NCBI RefSeq assembly: GCF_009727055.1
Contig: NC_052357.1
Span: 82,733,378 to 82,797,377 of the forward strand
Source of the DNA: Benincasa hispida
Taxonomy: Eukaryota > Streptophyta > Magnoliopsida > Cucurbitales > Cucurbitaceae
DNA length: 64,000 bases
Direction of reading: 5' to 3'
The translations under genes were made by a program, and so were the position numbers. Shown here piece by piece: positions 12,129 to 23,680 of the stretch (the first letter of the stretch is position 1; each line of letters starts with the position of its first letter). The notes under the pieces are model-generated. The model was not told the DNA's origin. It ran no database searches and worked only from the letters and a program-made list of their open reading frames with translations.

Positions 12129-13976
12129 TGTTGGGAAAGTCCTAAAACTCACAGTTCGTAATTTTTTATACATATTCTATTTTGCAATAAAAGTATTATT
12201 GAGACTTCATTCAATAAATATGTTATTGGAATTTCATTCGGTTATAAAATCCAATAAACAAACCCACAACTATAGTATGAATACTTAAAATTTATGTTGA
12301 GACATAGAAGATGATCAAGTTTTATTATATAGCCAAAAAGGTCTATACGTATATGAATGAGGTTGGGCACCTCATCCTAGAGACACTATGGATGCAGCCT
12401 GCTTTGTATATTAATACAAATGATGTGATCTCAAAATCGTTCATGTCGAGAAATGCGAGTGGGATCATCCTATGCAAAAGATGTTTGCATAAGATCGGAC
12501 TACAAAATAGTCACTTTTCTTTATAACAACCGTTTACTGTTAAAACTGACTATTTCAAATCGATGACCTAATGCTACTTGATCTTGATCCTGAGCTATCT
12601 ATGAACTCTTATTTATTTGAAATTATCCTTTGATCTACAAAGGTGAGCATGGTTCAACATCACCACTCAATAAGCCTCCCATTTTAGGGATGAAACTGGA
12701 TAGATAGTTGAGGACATAGTCTTGTAAGAAAGAAATCACTCCTACCCGTCTTAAGATTAGCAGATAGGTTATTCCCTTAAGTACTGATTCCTAAACTTGA
12801 ACAAAGGGGCCTCGTTCTCTCATGACAAAGAGGGATATGGTTTATTAGTCGGACTATAAACCAATTATTCAATAGAGAATCAGTGGAGATTTAAGGAGCA
12901 AGATGTATTTACAGGGGTAAAATAGTAATTTTGACCTAGTTGTAAATACAAATGATCTATGAAGGATCGACTTACTGATTATGGTTAAATCAAGTGAACA
13001 AAAATATATCTACAATGAGAATAGTGCAGCTACTAAGCTATAGTGGTATGTCTCGGTAGTTAACGAATATTGATTAATTCGGTTTAAAGAGTTTAACCAA
13101 TTAATCTCAAAACGTTAGAGCTCATGATCTGTAGGTCCATAAGGTCCCTCTACTATCTCCTAAAAGGACTAAACATTAGATTACATTGAGTGGATTCGAA
13201 ATGTTCAAATTCAAATTAGGGTTTGGATAATTATATTTGATATAATTAACGTTTAATTTTATTGAAATTAAACGAATTTTTGGAGAGTTTAAAATATTTA
13301 AATATTGACTGCATGAATAGGGATTCATGTTTGAATTAGGTGTTTTATTAATTTATTATATTAAATTATTATTTAATTAATTAAATTATTTAAAATAAAT
13401 CATTTTCAATTTATATAATTTCAATTTCAGAATTGAATTTTGTTTTTGTTTAATTTGATTTTAATAGAAAATTAAATTAAATAAAAAATGATATTGAAAA
13501 AGATTTTTAAATGGATAGTGGATTTATCCCACATTATCTATTAATCAACACTTAATTAATGGGTTTTGAAGTGTCAAAACCTCAATTAATTGATGATGCA
13601 TGATCAATTAGATTAAATACTTTAGATTTTAATTGATCTAATGGACATGCAAATCAAAATTCTGGAAAAAAAAAATGGGCTGAGAAATTTGTCTTTCTCC
13701 CTAACTCTTCATTTCAACCAAGTTACTTTCAATTGGTGTTCCACCACTCTTTCTAAGATCTGAGAATTGTAGAGAAGTCACTTTTGGTGGTCTACCTAAG
13801 AGATTGGAAATCAATTTCGTGGAGATTGTAAGGAACCAGTGGAAATCATCAAAGGTATAAAAATTGAAACCCTATTATTTGAAAACTATGAGTTTGCATG
13901 TTTGTTACTTAAATTAATATAATTAGAGTGCTTAATGACTCTATTAGCTTCCATGTATTGCATGTTTACTCTAACA
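12129..13976 (+). mobile_element. copia solo LTR, plus strand
   Basis: An 1848-bp LTR with TGTTGGGAAAGTCC at its start and CTCTAACA at its end, inside minus LTR fragment F3. GTTC flanks both sides (12125-12128 and 13977-13980), and the interrupted LTR reads on across the gap, so this is an insertion that later lost its internal region. It contains no coding segment; the 71-codon frame at 12311 lies in LTR sequence. AT-rich stretch at 13240-13500. Confidence 0.85.
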
Positions 13977-14151
13977 GTTCAAGACTCATACAATAGTCTA
14001 GAATGTTAGTTTATTGTATTAGGTTATTTATACAAAATAAATACAAGATAAGTAATAACTATTTATTGTAATAAACATTGATTACACTTTATTAATGATC
14101 GGTCAACTGTTACATTTATTATCTATGAGTTTTATGGCATAAAATTCGACA
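13977..14151 (-). mobile_element. copia LTR fragment F3, right part
   Basis: Continuation of F3 beyond the solo LTR. It ends with GAGTTTTATGGCATAAAATTCGACA, a diverged form of the terminus GAGTTTTAGGACATAAAATCCAACA seen at 40583-40607. Confidence 0.65.
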
Positions 14152-14990
14152 AAGTGTTTGTGACATGAAGAGAATTTCCAAGAAGAAAGTCTTAGGGTAA
14201 GTTCTTCTCTTTCTTTAATTACATGTTGTATAATTATGTTTATCCTATACATGTTCTATGCATTTTCTCTGTTTTTCAAGTCTTCTAAAATAAATTTTCT
14301 GGGATATGCTTTAACGCGCTTCTGTTGAAGATTAGGGATTAGGGATTAGGGAATGCAAGTCGGGTGAACTTTAGATTTCGAATCTAAGTGGGATGAGGGA
14401 ACAACGTTCTAAATCCAAGTGGGATTAGGGAATAAATTTGGGCCTACAAAGGGGACTTAGATCATGGCCTATGAGAAACATTTCTTCAGGGATGGAAAAC
14501 AGTCCGCCTCGGCTTCGGTCTCCAAGGCTAAGGTGGGCAAGTTGGGCTTTCTAGCCCAACGTCTCTCCTTTCCCTAGGTTCTTCATCCCTCGACCCATAA
14601 GCCTGTTTCTTATACTCCTCTTGTCTTCAGTTGATTGTCATTGTTTAGATTTTACCCTTAACAGCTTGTCTCCCTAAGCTTGTGATTCTTGGTCTAAAAG
14701 TGACCCATAACAAAAAAAAAAAAAAAAGATTAGATATTTATCTATTGTTATTTAGAAGAATCGATAATTACTTGGAATCTAAGGCTCTATTTGATAACCA
14801 TTTTGTTTTCTGTGTTTTTTGTTTTTGTTTTTCATTTTTAAGAAATAGATTTCATTTCATAGCCTATAATTTTTTTGTTATTTAAATTTTAAAATATTTT
14901 TCAAGTTCATGAAGAAAATCCAAAAACTATAAAAATGATTTTCAAAAACGAGATTTTGTTTCTAATTCAATGGGGGTTGCAGTAGCGCAT
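14152..14990. other. unassigned spacer with ATTAGGG repeats and an A run
   Basis: No gene supported. It holds three direct ATTAGGG units (14331-14351), further GGGATTAGGGAA-like words to 14440, a GC-richer patch at 14490-14600, and an A run at about 14711-14727. The downstream AT-rich part has a 67-codon Phe-rich frame that looks like chance. Confidence 0.5.
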
Positions 14991-14994
14991 TGGA

Positions 14995-15140
14995 TGGGAT
15001 AGGGTTGGCAAAATAAAACAAAATTATAGGATCGGGTCCCAATCGAGTTGGGAAATTCTCGATTTGATCAAGGATGGAAGTCAAATTGGGGATCTCGGGT
15101 CCCTATCCCAAGAAAAGGCAGGCAGTGCCCTACCCGACCC
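14995..15140. other. possible hAT-type transposon end (GGGTC-rich)
   Basis: TAGGGTTGGCAAA followed by repeated GGGTCCC, TCGGGTCC and ACCCGACCCCGAC words resembles the terminal and subterminal sequence of plant Ac-like hAT elements. No matching right end, 8-bp duplication or transposase was found, so this is only a suggestion. Confidence 0.25.
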
Positions 15141-15145
15141 CGACT

Positions 15146-15148
<3 letters not shown>

Positions 15149-15186
<38 letters not shown>

Positions 15187-15198
15187 TATTATATAGTA
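15149..15198. repeat. (TA)n microsatellite
   Basis: About 28 uninterrupted bases of alternating A and T, followed by imperfect TATA-rich sequence. Likely length-variable. Confidence 0.9.
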
Positions 15199-15391
15199 TG
15201 ATATGATATAATAATAATAATATAATAGGTCTTTTTAGAAAAATATTAAATATTATATTCCTAGCCCAGCTAAAATACCTAATACTTCAAGCCCAAGCCT
15301 AAACCTAAACCCTAATCTATCATCTTCTTCTTTTCAATTTTCATTTGGCATATTTTCTTTCAACCCTAAATATTCAGTTCCTTCACAAATC

Positions 15392-15691
15392 ATGACTTCA
15401 CGTTCAGCTGGAGCTGCCGTTGTCGAAGTACCATCGTCGTCGACCATGCCAAAGCCCAGTCGCGGTCAAGATCTGTCGTGCGTCGTCGAAGCCGAAGCCG
15501 GTCGAAGTCAAAGCCCACACTGTGTTGGTGCGACCGTTGAGTTCTTGTTCAGCATTGTCGTTCATTGTGTTGACGCCGCTTGCGTCGCCGTTCAATCGAA
15601 GCCCACTACCTACATTATGTTACTTTGCTGCCACCTGGATAAAACGTGTTTTTCTCTCTTTTTTTCCCTTGCAAAATCTTTTACCTTGTGA
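15392..15691 (+). CDS. hypothetical short open frame, doubtful
   Basis: A 99-codon plus-strand frame (MTSRSAGAAVVEVPSS start) that is more GC-rich than its surroundings. Upstream at 15296-15316 is AAACCTAAACCCTAATC, a telo-box-like word found in promoters and leaders of some plant genes. The first 60 residues are Ala/Val/Ser/Pro-rich, and the end is hydrophobic with Cys and Phe. An overlapping frame of 114 codons (15420-15764) and a minus frame exist in the same GC-rich patch, so codon evidence is ambiguous. I recognise no domain. It could be the first exon of a decayed gene, an internal part of a DNA transposon, or chance. Confidence 0.2.
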   Translation: MTSRSAGAAVVEVPSSSTMPKPSRGQDLSCVVEAEAGRSQSPHCVGATVEFLFSIVVHCVDAACVAVQSKPTTYIMLLCCHLDKTCFSLFFSLAKSFTL

Positions 15692-15764
15692 TTTATCCAC
15701 TTTTCTAGTCTGCATCATGTCCTCCAACTTTATCCAAATATTCTTCTCGGTTAATTTCTTATGA

Positions 15765-17490
15765 GCTCGATTTTAGAAACAATTAATCAACTAACTAGTT
15801 GTATTTTTATATTATTGTTATTATTATTATTATTAAAGAAGTTTAGTTAAAAACAAAACTATTACCACTTGCCAATTTTTTATCCACATTGTAAAGATGG
15901 TAATTTAGTTACTGTTCTGCAAAGAGAAAATTCCAATAATATATGCTTTATTTCTTCTAATTCCCAAAGTCCCTCATACTGAACACTATTGATAGCAAGA
16001 AAAAAACAAGCAATTTTTCAAAGCACTTTCTGCAGCGAAGCAGCAGTTGTAAAAAAAAGCTTACAAATAAAGATTTTTGTTTAGTATCATATTCCCATTA
16101 GTTAAGCAGGGTAACTTTTTTTTCAAGTCTTAAGACCTACATTTCACATATTCCCATTAGTTAAGAAGGGTGACTTCTTTTCATTAATTTTTTGTTTTAT
16201 TTCATATAATTTGCTAGGTTCAAAAAAATGTTTTCATCATCTAGATTCTCCAAGTCCAAACATAACTCTCATTCCAAGTTCAACCCCAAATTAAATTCAA
16301 CTTCATGCTCTTCAAAGATAATAATTTGAATGTTGATGATTGTGTTATTCTTGATGAGAACATTGAGAAGGAATCTTTAAAGAAAAGATTGACATCGGTT
16401 GTTTAGAATCATTTTAAGAAGTAAAAAATAAATAGAATAGACAATGCGATGTATAATTACCCTAAACAAAAATTAGGGGGTAAGAGTAAAAATGAAACCA
16501 AACATTTGCATGATCATATCAAGATATATCCTATAAAAGACAAAAGGACATACGATAGTCTTTATTGAATCCTAACAGAGAAAAAACAATATACTTTCGA
16601 ACAATAAGCTGTAAAAAGAACACTAGCATAACTGTATCAAGATGTGCCCTTATAAAGGCTAATTTCTTTAATATGTTATTTTAATTTTTTTCTAATATTT
16701 TTTTATATACATATTAATTTTAATATATCATTTTAATTTTAATTTTAATTTTCAATACATGTAATTAATATTTAGATTATATTTGAAGGGGGGACTTTTT
16801 AAATATAAAAAAATTGGGCAAACTATTTACAAGAATGGCAAAATTTTCTAAAATTTGCTCCAACCGATCAACAGCCCAGTGAAAATGAAGTGAAATTCCA
16901 ATTAAGCCCAGGCGAAAACAAGGCCCACGATCAATTCTTCAAAAATCGGCGAACCAATGCGAAGCCCACGACCTGAATTCAAATAAATCGTTCGATTCTT
17001 CAACTAAAAACACGCGACAACGAAGGAAAGAAAAAAACGCGAAGCCTACGACCTGAATTCACTGTTTGTATGGGACAGGGAGTGCTAGTGTGATAGTTGA
17101 TAGATCAAGAAAAATCTAATTTTATTGCTAATAGTTGCTGATACATACTTGCTATGTATAATGTTATTAATGTTATTACTATTACTGGACTCCTTTTATT
17201 GTATTTAGTATTTGTTCTGGTATTTGGTAATTGTACTCTATGTTTTTTTTTTTTTTTTTATTAACCATGCGTTATCTAATTTTATTGTTGGTAGTTGTTG
17301 TTTTGTTCACTATGTGCTATATAATTTTATTGCTAGTTGTTGTGTTTATGTTGCTATTGCTATTACTTTATTCTTTTTCTAGTGTATTGTTGTTATTGTT
17401 ATTATAGTGTTGTTATTGCTATTATTAGACTCTTTTTATAATATTTAATACGTGTATAACATGCAATTGAAGTTAATAAATTAATTGATA
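15765..17490. other. unassigned AT-rich DNA left of the GATAG array
   Basis: No gene seen. Contains an imperfect direct repeat (CATATTCCCATTAGTTAAG at about 16087-16125 and 16146-16185), a T run at 17243-17259, and TTATTGTTGTTATTGCTATT-like simple sequence at 17320-17440. The part from about 16790 (GGGGGGACTTTTTAAATATAAAAAAATTGGGC) may belong to the end of the MULE-like element; no terminal inverted repeat was established. Confidence 0.4.
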
Positions 17491-17494
17491 GAAA

Positions 17495-17812
17495 ATTATC
17501 ACAGCGATAGTAGTCTAACTATGATAGACATGATAGTGCTCTATCAAAGTCTATCCCAAAGGCAGTGATAGTCTATCTGGGACAGAGTATCAGATTATTA
17601 TATTAAAGTCTATCCTATATTGACTTTGATAATAGTCTATCAGTGTCTATCCAATATAGAATAGACATTGATAGAACGATAGACACTGATAGACTACTAT
17701 CAAAGCCTATCTCAGATAGAAAGAGATAGTATTCTATCAATATTTATCCTATCTTGGATAGACACTGATAGACTACTATCAAAGTTTATCCCAGATAGAC
17801 AATGATAATGTT
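17495..17812. repeat. GATAG/CTATC repeat array, left
   Basis: Dense mixture of GATAG and CTATC words. It includes a perfect 19-bp inverted repeat (17633-17651 with 17678-17696, 26-base loop) and a 79-bp direct period (GATAGACACTGATAGACTAC at 17678 and 17757). A second array of the same type lies at 41296-42196. The two flank the DUF1985 and Lys/Glu-rich remnants, which suggests subterminal repeats of one transposon. Confidence 0.75.
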
Positions 17813-17936
17813 GTCATTGAAAATGTAGTGGCTAATATATTGTTTTAATATATCTTTTCAACAGGTGAAAAATGAGTTGATATTGGAAAATGAAAACAAA
17901 AATATAAGGATTATAGTATAGCTAACTCTAGAAGTC

Positions 17937-18301
17937 TTGAGAATTATTAAAATGAAATTAGAGGAGGAAAGTTTAATTGAACTTAGAAATGGACCTTATG
18001 GACATTTTTTTAATCTTAAAATGAACAGAATTCCAACACAATTTCTAAACTATCTGGTTAGAAGACAATGTTATGCAAAAAAAACCAAAGGTCCTAGCCT
18101 TCAACTTCAATGGAAAAAATAGTTTAATTTGGATTGAAAGAGTTTTGTTTAATCATTAGACTGCAAGGAGGCAACTTTCCTCCAATAGATGTAGTAGAAG
18201 AAGAAGCTCAGATATACGAGCTTAAAAATGCTTTCTTCCTAGATGATGATAATAAAAGACATTGGGAGAACCTTCAAGTGAAGGATCTAATTAAGGGTCC
18301 T
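17937..18301 (+). pseudogene. DUF1985-type gene fragment (Mutator-like element passenger)
   Basis: The plus-strand frame from 17937 reads YGHFFNLKMNRIPTQFLNYL then VRRQCYAK. After a frameshift near 18080 the next frame reads VLAFNFNGKIV-stop-FGLKEFCLI then RLQGGNFPP and continues to a stop after VKDLIKGP at 18301. The order 'G.FL.L....PTQFL..L..RQC', then 'F..NGK.V.FGLKEF.LIT.L..G..FPP' is that of plant DUF1985 proteins, which often also carry a C-terminal Ulp1-type cysteine protease and are carried by Mutator-like (Kaonashi-type) elements. The fragment has one frameshift and one in-frame stop and is then cut by the copia nest at 18302. The Lys/Glu-rich tail at 40608 may be its continuation. 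No Ulp1 catalytic segment was found. Confidence 0.7.
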
Positions 18302-19892
18302 TGAGCAGAAGCGGATCGTCCCAATTTTTCCAAATTTTACCGAATGAAAATTTTACAGTAAATACAACAAAATTTATGCATTCAACAAAAATAATACAAC
18401 ATGCTTTTAACAAAAACAGGAAAAATAAATTAGGGTTCAGAACCCTTACCTTTGAAGAACAATGGATTCCCTCATACTGAATAACACCACCACGAAGTTT
18501 TCTTTGTATTCTCAGGCTGAGAACCCAAAATTATGGGCTTTGACTATTTTGGAGAGGTAAGGGATTTTTTAGAGATTTTTTTTAGATAGAGGAGGAGGAA
18601 GAATTTCTTTTTACAGAACCTTTCTGTAAAAACTGATTGATTGTTGACTGTCTCATAAACCAGAGGAAAAAGATGATAACCATAACACCCATCTGCCGCT
18701 AATGTGATGGAGATGAAAGAGTGGAGAGGGAGTTGTCCAAAAAAAAATTAAAATTAAATTAAATTAATTCATTTATTTAATAAATAATTTGATGTATATA
18801 TTCATATGATAACTACCTTATCATATAATATATATATTAAACTATATGTTATATCAAATAACCTATAGTTTTAATATTGTATCATATACAATATAACATA
18901 TAGATTTCTTTATCTCTCCAATGGTTTTTAATATAAATCACATTTATATTAAATTTAACTATATAAATTCAATTCATATAATTAATATTTGAATCATATT
19001 CAAATATTTATTTCCTCTTATAAATACTTTATATTATATTGTATCAAATACATTATAATAATTATATTATATATAATTAGAATTAATTATATCACATATA
19101 ACTAATTAATTCCCTCAATTAATTTAAACCATTCAAATTAGTCCAAAAACTTATTATCATTAATTCTCGTTGAGCTACCAAGGGGACCTCATGGACTTGT
19201 AGCTTAAAGCTCCAACGGTATGTGAATAATTAATTAAACTCTTTAATTAAATTATTCATCATTCGTTAACTGTTGGGCATTCTACTAAAGACTGACAGCT
19301 GCACTATTCGCACTACAGATATATTTCTATGTCCATTGGATATATCCAATCAACAGTACAATGACCATTCACAAATTGCTCGTAAGTACAGTTGGGTCAA
19401 AATTACCATTTTTCCCCTGTAGTTCCATGTAACTTCTTAAGAACTACTGATCCCTCTAATGAACAATAAATCATAGTTCAACTATGACCAAACCCCTCTT
19501 AGGCCAGAAGAGGATGTGGCACCACATTGTTCAAGCCTCAGAATCAGCTCTTAAGGGAGCAATTTATTTACTTTCCCCGATATTGAGGAATGAGTGAATT
19601 CCTTCTTGTATAGCTATGTTCCCAACTCCCAAGTCAGACGAATCCCCAAAATGGTAGGCTTATTGAATCGGCAATCTGGCCACTCTCACCCATATAAATC
19701 AAAGCACCGCCCTCATGGGCTCGTTCACAACTCACTCAGGATTCAGGTCATATTACCTATGGTCATCCTGGTGAAATGTAAGTCTCTATTATGATCGGCG
19801 TTATATAATAAGACTAAACATTTTGTGGTCCAGTCTTATACAAACTCCTTTATATAGAATATCACCGCTCATATATCTCCACATGAATGATC
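18302..19892 (-). mobile_element. copia LTR fragment (minus) at the left edge of the nest
   Basis: It starts abruptly with GAGCAGAAGCGGATCGTCCC, resembling the inner LTR edge GCAGCGGAAGCGAC seen near 27125. It carries the family blocks in the usual order: AT-rich core 18750-19120, GCTCCAACGGTATGTGAATAA, GATATATCCAATCA, CCACTCTCACCCATATAAATC, and CACATGAATGATC. It is truncated at 19892, where a plus-strand LTR begins. The frame at 19594-19794 is LTR sequence. Confidence 0.75.
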
Positions 19893-20233
19893 TGTTGGGG
19901 TTGATGCCATGAGTCTCGTAGGGTCCTATAGTTTGTAATTGTATTGTACAAACATTTATTTATGTAATGAAATATATGATGTTTTATTTCAAAATTAGTT
20001 GTATTGACCACAAACCAATAAACTAACATCCAAGGTTGTCTTGTAGCTTAAATATGTATGTAGAGACATACGGGTGGATCATGTTTAAGTGATAACCTAA
20101 ATGGTCTGTAGTAGATGGATAAGGTTAAATACCTTATCGTGGTGACACTACGAGTATGGTCTGCTTTGTAGGTGTTACAATTGTTGTAAAGTGCTACAAA
20201 TGATCTTATCTTGATCATTCATGTGGAGACATA
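19893..20233 (+). mobile_element. copia LTR fragment (plus), first 340 bp only
   Basis: Begins with TGTTGGGGTTGATGCC and continues like the start of D's LTR (AAGTGATAACCTAAATGGTC, GTGACACTACGAGTATGG, CATTCATGTGGAGAC). It stops at about 20233, where it joins A's LTR in the opposite orientation. It is flanked on both sides by minus LTR pieces. Confidence 0.75.
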
Positions 20234-21957
20234 TGAGCTAAGATTAGAGGGAATTTTAGAGTGAACACACTGGTTTAACCTAGGAGTTGAAGAACTCTTC
20301 TTCAACCAAGAATCTCAATAATACCACTATTTGCATGCCCATTTTTCAGCTGAAGCTTCTGAGTTTTATTCAAGAGACTCATGCAATCAGATTGCCTTGA
20401 ATAAGATAGCTCCTACTTGATCAATTTGAGTGGAAATTGAGTGAAAAATGAGTCAAAATACCAAGAATTAGAAAACCTCACAAATGGGTTTTTCAATTAA
20501 AATGATTTGTCAACTTTTTGAAAAATCCATTTTTTTTTTATTTTTTGAAAACTAATATTCAAAATATTAATTCTTTAATTAATATTAATTTACACTTTTT
20601 AACTTCATATGTAATTAATTCACTAATTAATTTCATATAAATTAATTATTAATAATTAATTATATTAATTTAATATCAAATATTAAATTAATTAACTAGT
20701 AATTCCTCAATCATGAATCTCTATTCATGAAATTAATATTAAAAATATATTTAAATATTATCCGATTCTCCAATTTTGTTTAATTCGGTAATTAAACGTG
20801 TAATTATATCGTATATAATTACTAATTCCCCTAATTCAAATTTGAACGTTTCAATTTTACTCATCACACTATTCTAAGGTTTATTCCGTTTGTGAGCTAG
20901 TAAGGGGACCAAATGGACCTACAAATCATGGGTTCCAACGATCTGAGATTAACCAGCTAAACTTTTTAACCTAATTAAACATCATTCGTTAACTACCGGA
21001 TCACTTTACTAAAGCCTAGTAGTTACATTCCCCTTACTGTAGATATATTGTGTCCACTCGATATAACCATGATTAGTAAGTTAACCCTTCATAAATTGTT
21101 CGTAATAACGGCTGGTTAATGGTTGTTTTACCCCCCGAGATTACCTCTTGTTCCTTAAGTCCCACTAATCCTCTAATGAACAATTAGTTCGAGATCCAAT
21201 CAACAAACCAAGTCCCTCTCGGATCAACGAGAGTGTGGGGCCCTTTGTTCAAGACCCAGACCCAACACTTAAGGGAACAACCTCTCTATTATCCCTAAAA
21301 GCGAGTAGGAGTGAGTTCCATCTTACACCCTATGCCCACAGCTATCTACCCAGTCTTATCCCTAAAATGGGAGGCTTATTGAACTGATGTTGTTGAGTCA
21401 ACTCTCACCCATGCAAATATAAGGATAATCCTGAATAAACAGGAGTTCATAGTTAGCTCAGAATTAAGGTTAAGTTACCTAGGTCATCATTTGAAATAAT
21501 TAGTCTTAAACAGTAAACAACACTATAAAGTAAGAGTGGCTTATTTCTTGGTCCGATATTATACAAACTCTTTACGTAGGATGTCCCTACTCCTCATGTC
21601 TCCATATGAATGAATCAGAATCACTTCATTTGTAGCACTTTACAACATTTGTAAAATCTACAAAGTGGGTCCCATCCAATAGTGTCCCCAAAATAAGGTA
21701 TCCAGCCTTATCCATGTACTATAGACCATTTTGGCTACCTACTCGAACTTGATCCACTTTTATATCTCCACATAAAGTTCAAGTATTCATGTGTTAGCCA
21801 TGGATCTTTAGTTTATTGGATTTATTTCTAAAACGAAATGAGCAATTTGTATATTCAATAACTACTTTATTGAATCAAACATAAATAATATCTTTTTTTA
21901 TTAACAAAATAAGTTTATTGTTTACAAACCACGAGTTTTAGGACATAAAATATAACA
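20234..21957 (-). mobile_element. copia A 3' LTR, truncated on its left
   Basis: It matches A's 5' LTR (26502-27107 plus 39299-40607). The shared text begins at CTAAGATTAGAG (20233 against 26743) and ends at GGACATAAAATATAACA. About 240 bp of the LTR's own 3' end is missing at the left junction. Confidence 0.85.
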
Positions 21958-21970
21958 AACTCCCACTTGG
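21958..21970 (-). other. copia A polypurine tract
   Basis: AACTCCCACTTGG on the plus strand is CCAAGTGGGAGTT on the element strand, directly next to the 3' LTR. Element D has the same tract (AAGTGGGAGA at 56784) and element B a mutated form at 28305. Confidence 0.75.
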
Positions 21971-22119
21971 ACTAAAACTCTAGTGGTGACAAACATATGT
22001 AAACATAATGTTAAGTTTTTTAGTTTTTAGAGAGAAATACAATAAACTAGGGCATCACATATCCATGATTTTCCTTCAATAGGTATAATATACCCATGGG
22101 TTTTTCTCCCACTTATCCT

Positions 22120-22220
22120 AAATTATATGACCCGTAGTCCTAGACTGACTAGGTGACTTTCGAACACTTTAGCTGAGAAGATCGCTGTAAACATATCAGT
22201 ATGCAGTGGGCTTTTCAACT
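22120..22220 (-). pseudogene. copia A RNase H C-terminal remnant
   Basis: The reverse complement of GTGACTTTCGAACACTTTAGC gives the AKVFESH segment that closes copia RNase H. Element D has the same stretch at 56618-56650. It is followed on the element strand by the family's 3' non-coding sequence and polypurine tract. The RT is not found between this and the integrase remnant, so A has lost it. Confidence 0.6.
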
Positions 22221-22555
22221 ATCAATAAATGGAGAAGGCATCTTATACCCACAACCTTTTGCTTCTTAACGCCAATATCAAATATTAGTGATTCGAGTTT
22301 CGACTAAACTCATGTTATAGGTAGGTTGTCACACAACCCTCCCACTACATCAAGGCACTATCAACTCTTTGAGTAATATGCACCTGACCTATCTTAACAA
22401 CTCTTGTTTCAGGGTCAGCATAATCAATAACTATTATTGATATTCTTTTGCTATTATGGAAATTTGATACAATATTGATGATCTCTCATGTATGCTTCTT
22501 TACATAAACCAACATTTGCCAATTACAAATACTTAATTTTCTTCTAAGTTAATGA
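22221..22555 (-). other. copia A decayed 3' pol/linker region
   Basis: No open frame. Part of it (CTCCCACTACATCAAGGCAC..CAACTCTTTGAG at 22340) is shared with element B at 28611. Weak similarity to the integrase-RT linker of D is suggested by AGAGTTGTTGATAGTGCC-like words on the minus strand. Confidence 0.4.
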
Positions 22556-23390
22556 AGTATATTGTTTTTGGGTAGCCTACAGATATGCATACTATTTGAA
22601 CAATGTTCCAATTCCTTAGGGTTCGACATTAACATATGTGTCGGTCATTTCCCAAATTTCTAAAATATGTAAACATTCTTTACTGATTATAAACAACTAA
22701 TGACCTCTCCACATCTCATATGGAGTTTCAAAAACACTCTTAATGGAATAATGTTCAAAAAGTATTTAACAGTCACTACTACATATTCCCAAAACAATTT
22801 AGACAACAAAGCAAAAGCTCATCTAACAACCGAACCATGTTTAACATGGTTCTGTTTTTCTTCCTCATATACTGTTATGTCCAGGCAACAGGTGTACAGA
22901 GTTGTCACTGGATTCCAAGTTCTAACAAATAGTCTTGGAAATCTCATATTTTATGTACTCTCCACCTCGATCTTATCAAAGTGTCTAATAAGTTTTACCT
23001 AACAAGTTTTTATACACCTTGAACTTTTCAAGTGTTTTAAACTTATAATTTAGGTAAATATTACTGTACTTTGAATAATCATCATTAAAACTAATGAAAT
23101 ATTCATACTCTCCTTGTGCCTTGACATTCATTTGACCATAAAGGTCTGAATGTTTAAACTTTAAGAGTTCTCTGGCTCTTAAGATTTTTTCTTATAAAAA
23201 TCTTTTAGTCATATTATCTCCAAGATAAGACATTCATATGTTTAAAAGGGTGTCTTCTAACTTATTTAGATGACCACTTTTAACCTTCTTCTTAATCTTA
23301 TTAATACTTATGTGACCAAATTTTTATTTACCAAAAATAAGTACTTGAAGAAACTGTTGCCTTTTATTTGTCAGATGTTTAAATATCTAA
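22556..23390 (-). pseudogene. copia A GAG-pre-integrase and integrase remnant
   Basis: Read on the minus strand from 23390, the pieces are HSDLYGQMNVKAQG then YEYFISF (integrase start), DRGGEYIKYEISK (second catalytic Asp), VFETPYEMWRGH and IFVGYPK..YF. They fall in the same order as the complete stretch in element D at 54030-54890. Frames change repeatedly and many stops interrupt, so this copy is long dead. The zinc-domain region around 23260-23340 keeps only parts of its ligands. Confidence 0.75.
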
Positions 23391-23680
23391 ATATTTAAAA
23401 AGTCTTTACTTTGGTTGGTTTTAACATAGAATTTGTTTATAGAACAATCAAAAGATTTCTTTTGTTAATGAACACTTCATTTATGACAAAAGGATGTTTC
23501 TATATAACTTGTTCTTTACAAAAGATAGATACAAAACCTCTCATTACATTAAAAGTACATAAGTCTATTTTCTGATAACAACTTCAAGATCTCCCACTGG
23601 TTTTTCTGAGATAGTCTCCCTTGTTCACAACTTGGAGAATTATCTCTTCTTCTGCAAGCAATCTTCAGGAACTAATTTCC
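23391..23680 (-). other. copia A decayed region between gag and integrase
   Basis: Expected to hold protease, but I could not see a D-S/T-G-A motif. AT-rich with scattered similarity to element B at 28755-28860 (GAACACTTCATTTATGA, TTGTTCTTTACAA). Confidence 0.45.

Noticed and set aside
17495..17812. Centromeric or other tandem satellite
   Set aside because: The words occur on both strands and the period is only locally regular (79 bp once), unlike a monomeric satellite.
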